Below are positions 43,228 through 51,487 of a stretch of DNA of 64,000 nt, piece by piece. The notes under the pieces are model-generated. The model was not told where the DNA came from. It saw nothing but the letters and a program-made list of their open reading frames with translations, and did not search any database. The position numbers and the translations under genes were made by a program. The first letter of the stretch is position 1. Every line of letters begins with the position of its first letter. The stretch comes from Rhizobium altiplani (GTDB taxonomy: Bacteria > Pseudomonadota > Alphaproteobacteria > Rhizobiales > Rhizobiaceae), in the NCBI RefSeq assembly GCF_001542405.1, contig NZ_LNCD01000106.1, positions 186,001 through 250,000 of the forward strand. The letters are read 5' to 3'.

Positions 43228-44142
43228 ATGACGCGCATTCAGGCGAACCTCCTTCTATTGCTTGCAGCTGCCATCTGGGGCGGCGGCTTTGTCGCGCAGT
43301 CGACGGCAATGAGGGCAATCGGTCCGTTCTGGTTCATTGGCCTGCGCTTCGTGATTGCCGCAGTCGCGGTCCTGCCGTTCATGCTTTTCGAAGCCCGCAA
43401 GGCGCGGGTAAAGACCGCGCCGCGCCATCTCAAGCTCTATCTGCTGACGGGTCTTGCGCTATTCGGTGGCGCCGCCACCCAGCAGATCGGCCTGCAGACG
43501 ACGACCGTGACGAATTCGAGCTTCATCACCGGCCTCTACGTCGTGATCGTCCCCCTGATCGCTGTCGTCTTCCTGCGCCGCTCCCCGCACTGGATCATCT
43601 GGCCCGGCGCGATCATGGCCGTTTCCGGCATCTACATGTTGTCCGGTGGCCAACTCTCGGCACTGACGACCGGTGATCTGCTCACGGTCGTCTGCGCGGT
43701 CTTCTGGGCCGGGCAGATCACCCTGGCCGGCATCACAGTGTCCGAAACCGGGCGCCCGCTTACCCTTTCGACCGCCCAGTTTGCGGTGACCGGGGCCTGC
43801 GCGCTCGTCGTTGCCATCGTCGCGGAACCGATCAGTTGGGCAGCGGTCTGGGCGGCAGCCCCCGAGATCCTCTACGTCGGGATATTCTCGTCCGGTGTCG
43901 CCTTCTCGCTGCAGGTCATCGGCCAGCGCTACACGACGTCGTCGCAGGCAGCGATCTTCCTGTCATCTGAAGCACTCTTCGGCGCCTCGCTCGGCGCTCT
44001 GCTGCTGGGCGAAACCATGCCGCCGCTCGGCTACGCCGGCTGCGCGCTAATGTTCACCGCCATGCTTCTGGTTGAGGTGGTGCCCGAAATTACGCGCCGT
44101 CGAGCTTCGGAGAGGTTGAAACCGAGCCCAAACTTGGGTTGA
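43228..44142 (+). CDS. DMT superfamily (EamA) transporter
   Basis: 304 residues, ten helices in two EamA repeats: LLLLLAAAIWGGGFVAQSTAM at the N-terminus and GDLLTVVCAVFWAGQITLAG at the start of the second repeat, ending with ALFGASLGALLLGETMPPLGYAGCALMF. Probably an inner membrane exporter of amino acids or other metabolites; substrate not readable. No terminator is seen after it. Confidence 0.92.
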   Translation: MTRIQANLLLLLAAAIWGGGFVAQSTAMRAIGPFWFIGLRFVIAAVAVLPFMLFEARKARVKTAPRHLKLYLLTGLALFGGAATQQIGLQTTTVTNSSFITGLYVVIVPLIAVVFLRRSPHWIIWPGAIMAVSGIYMLSGGQLSALTTGDLLTVVCAVFWAGQITLAGITVSETGRPLTLSTAQFAVTGACALVVAIVAEPISWAAVWAAAPEILYVGIFSSGVAFSLQVIGQRYTTSSQAAIFLSSEALFGASLGALLLGETMPPLGYAGCALMFTAMLLVEVVPEITRRRASERLKPSPNLG

Positions 44143-44562
44143 ACGCCCGGAAAAGAAAAAAACTTTAGCCTTTGCGTAGTCGCGTTAGCGTTGCATTTTT
44201 GGCAAAATCTGCTCCCAAACTATATTGCCAACGATATAAAGCGTTGCTCGGCGGCGGCTAACGACCAAAATTTTGCTCTGAGCGTGCAAAAATGCCTCCT
44301 ATAGGTGCCTTTCAGCACAGACGCGTTAAAAAACTTTTGCTTGCCAAAATTTAATAATCGCAGCACTCTCACCGTGTTCGGGCATTTTGCGAGCATGGGA
44401 AGTCCTTGAGAATGTGCGCGCCGGAGACGCTAAAATTCCGGTCAACCAGTTCCGAGAAAGCGGGCGTCAGTCCCGTGGTGAGTTTGGTTGTGCTAGAGGG
44501 GACCTTTTTCTCACATTTCAATAATTGCCTGCTAACGTCTCCGTGAGGAGGCAATATCAGTG
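44143..44562. other. AT-richer intergenic region and long leader upstream of the cold shock gene
   Basis: About 420 bases with no supported gene; clearly richer in A and T than the surroundings. A possible promoter is TTGAGA (44406-44411), an 18-base spacer and CTAAAA (44430-44435), which would give a csp leader of about 165 bases, typical of cold shock mRNAs. Confidence 0.45.
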
Positions 44563-44604
44563 ATGCTGCCCGTGTGGATGGCGGGCAGAGATAAAAGGAC
44601 CTGA
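44563..44604 (+). CDS. Short leader ORF (13 codons) with internal hairpin before csp
   Basis: ATG 44563 follows GAGGAGG at 11 bases and encodes MLPVWMAGRDKRT, ending three bases before the csp ATG. The ORF contains the perfect hairpin CTGCCCG (44566-44572)/CGGGCAG (44582-44588). The csp ribosome site AAAAGGA lies in its last codons, so its translation would reach or cover that site. Whether it is translated is unknown. Confidence 0.4.
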   Translation: MLPVWMAGRDKRT

Positions 44605-44607
44605 CGC

Positions 44608-44823
44608 ATGGCCGAGACTGGCACAGTAAAATTCTTCAACACCGACAAAGGTTTTGGCTTTATCAAGCCGGACAAGGGCGGCGCGGACATCTTTGTACAC
44701 ATTTCTGCCGTTCAGGCTTCTGGCTTGGCCGGACTGACGGAGAATCAGAAGGTTAGCTTCGACACGGAGCCGGACCGCCGCGGCAAGGGCCCCAAGGCTG
44801 TCAACCTGCAGATCGCAGGCTGA
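44608..44823 (+). CDS. Cold shock protein (CspA family)
   Basis: 71 residues. A single OB-fold cold shock domain with both RNA-binding motifs: RNP1 KGFGFIKP and RNP2 DIFVHISAV. It starts TGTVKFFNTDKGFGF as usual for the family. Cytosolic RNA chaperone that melts secondary structure; whether it is cold-induced cannot be told, though the long structured leader suggests post-transcriptional control. Followed by a strong terminator. Confidence 0.96.
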   Translation: MAETGTVKFFNTDKGFGFIKPDKGGADIFVHISAVQASGLAGLTENQKVSFDTEPDRRGKGPKAVNLQIAG

Positions 44824-44853
44824 GCCTCTAGCCAACGCTGTCAATTCGAGTTG

Positions 44854-44880
44854 AAGCCCGGCAGCGATGCCGGGTTTTGT
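44854..44880 (+). terminator. Rho-independent terminator of csp
   Basis: CCCGGC (44857-44862) pairs with GCCGGG (44869-44874) around AGCGAT, extended by A-T pairs and followed by TTTTG. Confidence 0.88.
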
Positions 44881-44964
44881 CATTCAGCCTGCATTCAGAT
44901 CGCGGCCCTTACCTTGCCATCATCAAGGTGCAGAACCGGTATCGGTTAAAACAGGGAAATACAA

Positions 44965-45375
44965 ATGAACAGGCTTGCGAAGACGCTCCTTATGACGGCA
45001 ACCGCTGCTGCCCTCACAGTATCATCGATCGGGGTCGCGTCGGCTGGTGACTGGCACCGTCACCACCATGGCGATGACGCGCTTGTCGGTGGCGCCGTCG
45101 GCCTTGCAACGGGTCTGATTGTGGGTTCAGCCATTGCCAGCGCGCCGCGTTATGATGAGCCGCGCTACATCGACCCGCCCTACGACCCGGAATACGAAGC
45201 CGTTCCGGTCTATCGCGCTCCCCCGCCCCGCTACTATCGTCCGGTTGCCGCCGACATCGAGCCCTGGACTCCGCAGTGGGAACGCTACTGCTCCTATCGC
45301 TACCGGTCGTTTGACCCGCGCAGCGGCACATTTATCGGCAACGATGGCCGCAGCCACTTCTGCAACGCCGGCTAA
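44965..45375 (+). CDS. BA14K family exported protein
   Basis: 136 residues. Signal peptide of about 27 residues ending SIGVASA, a His/Asp patch (WHRHHHGDD), a hydrophobic glycine-rich segment (about 40-60) and a Pro/Tyr-rich linker. The C-terminal motif WERYCSYRYRSFDPRSGTFIG with the paired cysteines near the end is the BA14K signature. The founding Brucella protein is an immunoreactive envelope protein with lectin-like activity; role here unknown. Monocistronic with its own terminator. Confidence 0.92.
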   Translation: MNRLAKTLLMTATAAALTVSSIGVASAGDWHRHHHGDDALVGGAVGLATGLIVGSAIASAPRYDEPRYIDPPYDPEYEAVPVYRAPPPRYYRPVAADIEPWTPQWERYCSYRYRSFDPRSGTFIGNDGRSHFCNAG

Positions 45376-45400
45376 TCGCCTGAACGCGCAGTCAAACACG

Positions 45401-45428
45401 AAGCGCCGCCTCTCAGCGGCGCTTTTGT
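45401..45428. terminator. Terminator between the convergent BA14K and hydrolase genes
   Basis: AAGCGCCGC (45401-45409) pairs with GCGGCGCTT (45416-45424) around CTCTCA and is followed by TTGTTTT for the plus-strand transcript. Confidence 0.88.
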
Positions 45429-45437
45429 TTTGGGTGC

Positions 45438-46085
45438 TCAGATCCCTTGCAGGAAGGGATTGCTCCGTCGCTCGTCGCCGATCCGGCTGCCCGGCCCGTG
45501 TCCGCAAATGAAGCCGACGTCATCGCCCAGCGGCAAGACCTTGTCGCGGATCGAATCGAGCAGTTGCTGGTGATTGCCCCCGGGTAGATCCGTCCGACCG
45601 ATCGAGCCGTTGAAAAGCACGTCGCCCAGATGGGCAAAATTCTGTGCGCGATTGAAGTAGATGACATGGCCGGGCGCGTGGCCTGGTGTGTGGTACACCT
45701 CGAACTCGTGCGTGCCAAACGAGACCTTGTCGCCATCCTTCAGCCAACGATCCGGAACGACATTCTGCATGCCCGACGGGATGCCATACTTTTGCGCCTG
45801 GGTCTCGATCCGCTGCAGCAAGGGAAGATCGTCCTCGTGCGGACCGACGATATCGATGTTCAGGGCTTCCTTGAGCTCCCTAGCTCCACCTGCGTGGTCG
45901 AGATGGCCATGTGTCAGCCAGATTTCCTTGATGTCGAACCCGTTCGCCGTGATTGCCTCGAGGATCGCCGGGACATCGCCGCCGGGATCGACAACGACGC
46001 CTTCCTTGGTCTCCGGGTCGAAGAGGATCGTGCAGTTCTGCTGAAATGGTGTCACCGGAATAATGCCGGCCTGGAGCATGCCCAT
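45438..46085 (-). CDS. Metallo-beta-lactamase fold hydrolase, glyoxalase II-like
   Basis: 215 residues. Zinc motif LTHGHLDHAGGARELKEAL, preceded by VVVDPGGD and followed by YHTPGHAPGHVIYF and the terminal CGHGPGS histidine. The compact single-domain form resembles YcbL-type hydroxyacylglutathione hydrolases, which open thioesters such as S-lactoylglutathione; function by similarity only. An inner ATG (46079) is an alternative start. Convergent with the BA14K gene. Confidence 0.92.
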   Translation of the reverse strand: MGMLQAGIIPVTPFQQNCTILFDPETKEGVVVDPGGDVPAILEAITANGFDIKEIWLTHGHLDHAGGARELKEALNIDIVGPHEDDLPLLQRIETQAQKYGIPSGMQNVVPDRWLKDGDKVSFGTHEFEVYHTPGHAPGHVIYFNRAQNFAHLGDVLFNGSIGRTDLPGGNHQQLLDSIRDKVLPLGDDVGFICGHGPGSRIGDERRSNPFLQGI

Positions 46086-46302
46086 GAGTGCCTCGCTTGT
46101 CTTTGTCCCGGGTTCCTATAGTCCGAAATCACACCGTGCGCAGCCCGCGATTTAGTGAACACAGTCTGGCTTCAGGGTTCGATCACCAGCCACGTTCGAA
46201 TTTAACACGTCGATACAATCGTTTACCGGCGAAAGCGAAGGCGGCGGAACATCGTCTGCACCCCAAACGTTACTTGCCTGTATTAAGACAAGGAGAAACG
46301 AG

Positions 46303-46911
46303 ATGACCTTGAAGCGAAATCTGTTCCTGGCTGGCGCGATCGTCGTGGGAAGCGCCGGTCTTGCCCAGGCGGACATGGTTGCCACGGCCATCAACGATCT
46401 GAACGTTCGCGCAGGCCCCGGTCCGCAATATCCCTCAATCGGAATCGCGACGCGCGGCTCGCAGGCAATGCTGGATGGTTGCATCCAGGGAAGCCGCTGG
46501 TGCCGTGTTGACGTCAACGGCGTGCGCGGCTGGGTCTATGCTCAGTATCTGCAGGTCGAACAGGGTGGCAGCCCCGTCGTCGTCGAGCAGCACCAGTCCG
46601 ATCTAGGCGTTCCCGTCGTGACCTATGAGACGACGGCAAGCGTCGCTCCTGAGCCGGCACCGGGCGACGAGTTGCTTGGACCGGTTGGCTCCGTCGACGC
46701 CGTTACCCCACCTGAAACCGTCACGACCTATGTCCAGACCAATCCGGCACAGACCGTGCGCCTCGGTGGCGATGTCGTCGTGGGTGCTTCCGTGCCGGCT
46801 GATGTGACGTTCCAGGAAATTCCGGACTATCAGTATCGGTATGTCCGAATCAACGATCGACCGGTCCTTGTGGACCCCGGCACCCGCCGCATCGTTTACG
46901 TCTACAACTGA
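46303..46911 (+). CDS. Exported SH3b / DUF1236 protein
   Basis: 202 residues, AAGGAG upstream of ATG 46303. Signal peptide ending GLAQA (about residue 23). A bacterial SH3 domain follows (24-86): VATAINDLNVRAGPGPQYPS and GVRGWVYAQYLQV, with one Cys pair. After a Pro/Thr/Val-rich linker comes a C-terminal DUF1236-like segment with VPADVTFQEIPDYQYRYVRI and RPVLVDPGTRRIVYV. Probably a periplasmic or envelope-associated protein; SH3b domains often bind peptidoglycan. Own terminator. Confidence 0.9.
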   Translation: MTLKRNLFLAGAIVVGSAGLAQADMVATAINDLNVRAGPGPQYPSIGIATRGSQAMLDGCIQGSRWCRVDVNGVRGWVYAQYLQVEQGGSPVVVEQHQSDLGVPVVTYETTASVAPEPAPGDELLGPVGSVDAVTPPETVTTYVQTNPAQTVRLGGDVVVGASVPADVTFQEIPDYQYRYVRINDRPVLVDPGTRRIVYVYN

Positions 46912-46930
46912 TTGTAACGCACAACACGGA

Positions 46931-46956
46931 AAAGGCGCCCCGCGGGCGCCTTTTTT
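46931..46956 (+). terminator. Rho-independent terminator
   Basis: AAAGGCGCCC (46931-46940) pairs with GGGCGCCTTT (46944-46953), tail of six T, 20 bases after the SH3b/DUF1236 stop. Confidence 0.92.
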
Positions 46957-47148
46957 ACGCAGACAGCGTGGAAAACTTTCACGCGTGGGTTGCTCTCCAT
47001 TCCACTAAATATTCAATTATGATAAAATACTGAAATTCAGACGATATCCCCTGCTCCCGGTCGGAGGTCGGATCGCCTGTAGGGCTGGCTATCCTTTCGG
47101 ATCGCGCAGCCGGCAGTGGCGTTTGAGGAAACGCGAAGGAGGGAAATC

Positions 47149-47415
47149 GTGGAAGCCTTATTGCCCATCATCACACAGGTAATAGCGGGTGCAGTCGGCG
47201 GCAACGTCGCAAGCGGCGCGTTGAAGCAGGTTGCAATCAATACCGTCGCCCGGACGATCGCCGGCGCGATCGGTGGCATCGGCGGTGGCATGCTGCTCGG
47301 CATGGTCGGCGGCGAAGCTGCAATGACCGGTTTGATTGCCGACGGTATCGGCGGCCTGATCGGCGGCGGCATCCTGTCGACGATCGTAGGAGCGGTAGCC
47401 GCCCGCGCACGATAG
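47149..47415 (+). CDS. Small glycine-zipper membrane protein
   Basis: 88 residues from GTG 47149, which has AAGGAGGG five bases upstream; a GTG at 47116 opens the frame but has no site. Almost the whole protein is Gly/Ala/Ile/Val: GAVGGNVASGALKQ, then GAIGGIGGGMLLGMVGG and GIGGLIGGGILSTIVGAVAA. The repeated G-x3-G pattern is that of glycine-zipper helices that pack in membranes. No signal cleavage site is evident. Function unknown; similar peptides occur among small envelope proteins and bacteriocin-like sequences. Confidence 0.75.
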   Translation: MEALLPIITQVIAGAVGGNVASGALKQVAINTVARTIAGAIGGIGGGMLLGMVGGEAAMTGLIADGIGGLIGGGILSTIVGAVAARAR

Positions 47416-47910
47416 ATAGCCCATCGAGAAGCGGCCGAGGCTCCCTGGGAACCCGGTCGCTGTCCTTTGCTGGAGGATAGTCGGCGGCAGCGGCCACGCG
47501 ATCTATCTCTCTTACATAGTCGCTCATCAGTGTTTCGCTGATCGTCGCCGGCATAAACCGGTGTGGCCCGATTTCCGTCACCGCCCAGCCGTGTTCTCCC
47601 ATGAACACCAGGTTGCGGAGTGAAACCCATAGGTCGACACGTGGATCTTTGCGTTTTTCCACTGAACGAACGCACCGCAGCCGTTCGCTCTCCTCCGGCG
47701 CCCGTACGCCATTGTTGTTGATTGTTATCCCCGATACGTTTTATCCACTGACACAGGGGAAAATTACGCATTGTGGTGAAGTTTGCGAAGTGGGGCCAAA
47801 TTTCCGGTGGAAACGGCATCCCCTTCCGGCTTCGCGACGCGTGGGGGAAGCAAGCAACGGCGCAAAGATACGTCAAATGCTGGCATATTTTTATCTGAGC
47901 TTCCCGCGAG
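47416..47910. other. Intergenic region upstream of the marR-type gene
   Basis: 495 bases with no firmly supported gene. A minus-strand frame from GTG 47662 begins with rather protein-like sequence (LRNLVFMGEHGWAVTEIG, then FMPATISETLMSDYVREIDR) but has no ribosome site and degenerates where it runs antisense to the glycine-zipper gene; it may be a gene remnant. The promoter of the MarR-kinase operon should lie at the right end. Confidence 0.45.
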
Positions 47911-48435
47911 GTGCGCAACAAGAAAGGAAATGCCAAATTGGCACGCCAGACGAGCCCAAAGGCGGGCAAGCCCGAACTGCTGAAAATGCCGATGGAAAAC
48001 ACAGAAACCATCGATTTTGAGATCATCGAGCTTCTGTTCTTCTCCTATCGTGACTTCGTTTCGGATCCTGACGCCATCCTGGCAGAGATCGGCTTCGGGC
48101 GCGCGCACCACCGTGTCGTTCACTTTGTTAACCGCAACCCGGGCATGACGGTTGCCGATCTGCTGGATACGTTGAAGATAACCAAGCAGAGTCTTGCAAG
48201 AGTGCTCAAACAACTCATTGATTCGGGGTATATTCGACAGATTGCGGGGCCTGAAGACAGGCGGCAGCGCAAGCTCTATCCTACCAAGATGGGGCGCGAG
48301 CTTGCTCTTGCTCTGGCGGAGCCGCAATCGCGCCGTATTGAGAGAGCATTCGACGGGGCTTCTCCGGAGGTACGGGAAGGCATAAAGGCCTTCCTCAGAG
48401 GTATGCGGAATAGACCAAACTCGAGAGCGGATTGA
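47911..48435 (+). CDS. MarR family transcriptional regulator (PetP-like)
   Basis: 174 residues if started at GTG 47911; TTG 47938 or ATG 47986 are alternatives. The winged helix is FVNRNPGMTVADLLDTLKITKQSLARVLKQLIDSGYIRQ with the wing GPEDRRQRKLYPT. Its stop directly abuts the response regulator ATG (TGA-ATG). A MarR gene followed by an OmpR-type regulator recalls the petP-petR pair of Rhodobacter; assignment by arrangement and general likeness only. It may sense a small ligand and control the same operon. Confidence 0.9.
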   Translation: MRNKKGNAKLARQTSPKAGKPELLKMPMENTETIDFEIIELLFFSYRDFVSDPDAILAEIGFGRAHHRVVHFVNRNPGMTVADLLDTLKITKQSLARVLKQLIDSGYIRQIAGPEDRRQRKLYPTKMGRELALALAEPQSRRIERAFDGASPEVREGIKAFLRGMRNRPNSRAD

Positions 48436-49137
48436 ATGGCGACAAAGACAGTGATTTCGGACGACGCTGCGCACTTGCTTGTTGTGGATGACGACACGCG
48501 TATCCGCGCCCTGCTCAACCGCTATTTGACCGAGAACGGCTTCCGGGTGACCGTGGCCGCGGATGGCGCGGAAGCTCAACGCAAGCTTGCCGGCTTGGAT
48601 TTCGACCTCATCATCATGGACGTCATGATGCCGGGTGAGTCCGGGATCGAAGTGACCAGGGGTCTGCGCACGATCAAGAACGTGCCAATCATCATGCTCA
48701 CGGCGCTGGCGGAGTCAGGCAGCCGCATTGAGGGCCTCGAGGCAGGCGCCGACGATTATCTGGCCAAGCCCTTCGACCCACGAGAGCTCGTGCTGCGCGT
48801 CAACAACATCCTGCGCCGCAATGTCTCGAACGATGCGCCGAAAATCGAACAGGTGATGTTCGGACCATATACCTTCTCGCTCACACGCAAGGAGCTGAAG
48901 AAGGCGTCCGAAGTCGTCCGGCTGACGGATCGCGAGCAGGAAATCATGCTGCTGTTCGCCAAACGCGCCGGCGATACCATTCCGCGACACGAGCTTATCG
49001 GCAACGATGTCGATGTCGGTGAGCGCACCATCGATGTGCAGATCAATCGCCTGAGACGCAAGATCGAGGACGATCCCGCAAATCCGGTCTGGCTGCAGAC
49101 GGTTCGTGGTATAGGATACCGATTGAGCATCGATTGA
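48436..49137 (+). CDS. Two-component response regulator, OmpR family (PetR-like)
   Basis: 233 residues. Receiver domain (about 15-130): LLVVDDDTRIRALLNRYL, phosphoacceptor Asp62 in LIIMDVMMPGESG, and the conserved Lys in DDYLAKPFDPREL. C-terminal winged-helix DNA-binding domain with VRLTDREQEIMLLFAKRAGD and the recognition part ERTIDVQINRLRRKIEDDP. It takes phosphate from the kinase encoded 28 bases downstream. Target genes cannot be told. Confidence 0.94.
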   Translation: MATKTVISDDAAHLLVVDDDTRIRALLNRYLTENGFRVTVAADGAEAQRKLAGLDFDLIIMDVMMPGESGIEVTRGLRTIKNVPIIMLTALAESGSRIEGLEAGADDYLAKPFDPRELVLRVNNILRRNVSNDAPKIEQVMFGPYTFSLTRKELKKASEVVRLTDREQEIMLLFAKRAGDTIPRHELIGNDVDVGERTIDVQINRLRRKIEDDPANPVWLQTVRGIGYRLSID

Positions 49138-49165
49138 CAGTCGCAACCCCAGGACCAGCGGCCAA

Positions 49166-50545
49166 ATGGTGACATTCGACTCTCTTCGGCGCGACGACCG
49201 CTCGCCCGCCCGCGGCTGGCGGTGGATGCTGCGCAGATTTCGGCTCTATCTGCCGACGGGCCTGTACGTCCGCTCGCTGCTGATCATCATTATCCCCATG
49301 GTGCTCCTGCAGTCTGTTGTCGCCGCCGTATTCATGGAGCGCCACTGGCAGATGGTGACCCAACGCCTTTCAGCTGCCGTCACGCGCGACATAGCGGCCA
49401 TCATCCAGATCATCGAGACTTATCCGCAAGATACGGACTTTAGCGAAGTCACCCGTATCGCACGCGATCAGATGAACTTGCAGATCTCGATCGAACCGGA
49501 CGGCGATCTGCCATCGCCACGCACAAAGCCCTTCTTCTCCATCCTGGACGGTATCCTGAGCGACGAGATCAGCGATCAGATCAAGCGCCCCTTCTGGATC
49601 GACACGCTCGGCGACTCCAGCCTCGTCGAGATCCGCATCAAGCTCGAAGACAAGATCCTTCGCGTATTGGCACGGCGTAGCTCGACCTATGCCTCCAACA
49701 CTCACATCTTCATTGTGTGGATGGTTGGCGCCTCGCTGGTCCTGATTGGCATATCGATCCTCTTCCTGCGCGGGCAGATCCGCCCGATCCTAGCGCTGGC
49801 CAACGCCGCCGAAAACTTCGGCAAGGGACAGAAGGCCGACAACTTCCACCCGCGTGGGGCAGATGAGGTTCGTCGTGCGGGCCTTGCCTTCATTCTGATG
49901 CGCGAGCGCATCGAGCGACAGATCGAGCAACGCACGGCGATGCTGACCGGAGTGAGCCACGATCTGCGCACGATCCTGACCCGCTTCAAGCTGCAGCTGG
50001 CACTGGCCGGCGAAAATCCGGAGCTTCACGGCCTGAACGACGACGTCAACGATATGCAGTCGATGCTCGAGGCCTACATGGCGTTTGCCCGAAGCGAGGT
50101 CGAAGAGGACGTTGGCGACCTGAAGCTCAGCGAGCTCTTCGCACGAGTGGCGGCAGACTTCGAACTTCACGACGGCAAGAGGCTTACATACTCGATCGAC
50201 GGAGACGACGAGATCTTGGTGCGTCCGAACGCCTTCACGCGCCTTGTGACCAACCTCGCCTCAAATGCCCGCCGCTACGCCAACACGCTCGACATCAACG
50301 CCAGGCACAGCGCCAAGTGGCTGACGATCACCTTTGACGATGACGGCCCGGGGATTCCAGAAAGGAACCGCGAGGACGTCTTCAAGCCGTTCTTCCGGCT
50401 CGACGAAGCCCGAAATCTCGATGCCTCGGGCACCGGCCTGGGCCTCGCAATCGCGCGCGACATCGCACGAAGCCACGGCGGCAACGTCACGCTTGGCGAC
50501 AGCCCTCTGGGTGGCCTTCGGGCGACCGTCCGCCTGCCCGCGTGA
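49166..50545 (+). CDS. Sensor histidine kinase, EnvZ-like
   Basis: 459 residues. Two membrane helices (about 33-55 with LLIIIIPMVLLQSVVAAVF; about 175-200 with IFIVWMVGASLVLIGISILF) frame a periplasmic sensor region of about 120 residues. A HAMP segment follows, then the H-box GVSHDLRTILTRFKLQLAL with His265; most EnvZ-type kinases have LRTPL where this reads LRTIL. ATPase motifs: N-box LVTNLASNARRYA, G1 TFDDDGPGIP, G2 GTGLGLAIA. It forms the partner of the regulator at 48436. Confidence 0.94.
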   Translation: MVTFDSLRRDDRSPARGWRWMLRRFRLYLPTGLYVRSLLIIIIPMVLLQSVVAAVFMERHWQMVTQRLSAAVTRDIAAIIQIIETYPQDTDFSEVTRIARDQMNLQISIEPDGDLPSPRTKPFFSILDGILSDEISDQIKRPFWIDTLGDSSLVEIRIKLEDKILRVLARRSSTYASNTHIFIVWMVGASLVLIGISILFLRGQIRPILALANAAENFGKGQKADNFHPRGADEVRRAGLAFILMRERIERQIEQRTAMLTGVSHDLRTILTRFKLQLALAGENPELHGLNDDVNDMQSMLEAYMAFARSEVEEDVGDLKLSELFARVAADFELHDGKRLTYSIDGDDEILVRPNAFTRLVTNLASNARRYANTLDINARHSAKWLTITFDDDGPGIPERNREDVFKPFFRLDEARNLDASGTGLGLAIARDIARSHGGNVTLGDSPLGGLRATVRLPA

Positions 50546-50552
50546 GGAAAAG

Positions 50553-51134
50553 ATGACGATGGACACGAGCTCAATGACATGGCTGAACCCGCCGCCTCGC
50601 TTCGAGATGCGCGGCGGGGATTTGCATGTCTGGTCGGGACCCAAGACCGATTTCTGGCAGGGGACCTATTACGGCTTCCACCGCGACGACGGACATTTCC
50701 TGCACCGGTCGCGACAAGGCGACTTCACCGCCGAGGTTTCCTTCTCGGGACGCTACCAGGAACTCTACGATCAGGCTGGCCTCATGGTACGGGCTGATGC
50801 CACGCATTGGATGAAATGCGGGATCGAATATACCGATGGCGCCATGCATTTCAGCGTCGTCGTGACCAACGGCAATTCTGATTGGTCAGCCTTTCGGCTC
50901 GACCACACATTCGAGCGCATGGGCGTGCGGGTGACACGCAATGGCGATGCGCTGTTCATTCAATACAGAACGGACCGCATGGAAGATTGGCGCATGGCAC
51001 GCCTTGCGTGGATCGATCCGGCGTATGCAGAGGTTGCCGTCGGGCCGGTATTCTGCTCGCCGCAACGCGCCGGCTTCGAAGCCGTATTCCACGATTTCTC
51101 GCTGACCGATCCGCTGTCGCGCGAGATCCACTGA
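50553..51134 (+). CDS. DUF1349 (concanavalin-like) protein
   Basis: 193 residues from ATG 50553, 7 bases after the kinase stop with GAGGAAAAG in front, so probably the last gene of the MarR-kinase operon. Beta-sandwich family: PPPRFEMRGGDLHVWSGPKTDFW, LYDQAGLMVRADATHWMKCGIEY and VVTNGNSDWSAF are the DUF1349 pattern (YeaO/'regulation of enolase protein 1'-like). No signal peptide. Function unknown; a carbohydrate-binding role is possible from the fold. Its stop abuts the stop of the convergent csaA. Confidence 0.9.
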   Translation: MTMDTSSMTWLNPPPRFEMRGGDLHVWSGPKTDFWQGTYYGFHRDDGHFLHRSRQGDFTAEVSFSGRYQELYDQAGLMVRADATHWMKCGIEYTDGAMHFSVVVTNGNSDWSAFRLDHTFERMGVRVTRNGDALFIQYRTDRMEDWRMARLAWIDPAYAEVAVGPVFCSPQRAGFEAVFHDFSLTDPLSREIH

Positions 51135-51476
51135 TCACATCAGCTTCTTGCCGTTCGGTACGGGCTTGTCGGTTCTTGCAAGAACGATCGCTCCCGCCTC
51201 ATCCTCGAAGCCCAAGGTCAGGACTTCCGAGCGGACCGGGCCGATCTGCCGTGGCGGAAAGTTCACCACGCCGAGAACCTGCCGACCGACAAGGCTCTCG
51301 GGCGTATAGTGAACCGTAATCTGGGCCGACGACTTCTTGAGACCGATCTCTGGCCCGAAGTCGATCAGCAGCTTGAAGGCCGGCTTTCGCGCCTCCGGAA
51401 ACGGACTTGCCTCGACGATCGTACCGACACGAATGTCGACACGCTCGAAGTCGGCATAGGTGATTTCGTCAGCCAT
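51135..51476 (-). CDS. csaA: tRNA-binding domain protein CsaA
   Basis: 113 residues, the normal length. YADFERVDIRVGTIVEASPFPEARKPAFKLLIDFG is the EMAP/Trbp111-type OB-fold, with VLGVVNFPPRQIGPVRSEVLTLGF at the end. CsaA is a small dimeric protein with tRNA-binding fold and chaperone-like, export-related activity reported in Bacillus. Lies just downstream of proC on the same strand (11 bases), likely one transcript. Confidence 0.94.
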   Translation of the reverse strand: MADEITYADFERVDIRVGTIVEASPFPEARKPAFKLLIDFGPEIGLKKSSAQITVHYTPESLVGRQVLGVVNFPPRQIGPVRSEVLTLGFEDEAGAIVLARTDKPVPNGKKLM

Positions 51477-51487
51477 ACAGGTTGTCC

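Noticed and set aside
47237..47662. Minus-strand frame starting GTG 47662 with a protein-like first part
   Set aside because: No ribosome site and its second half is antisense to the glycine-zipper gene. Kept only as a possible remnant in the intergenic note.
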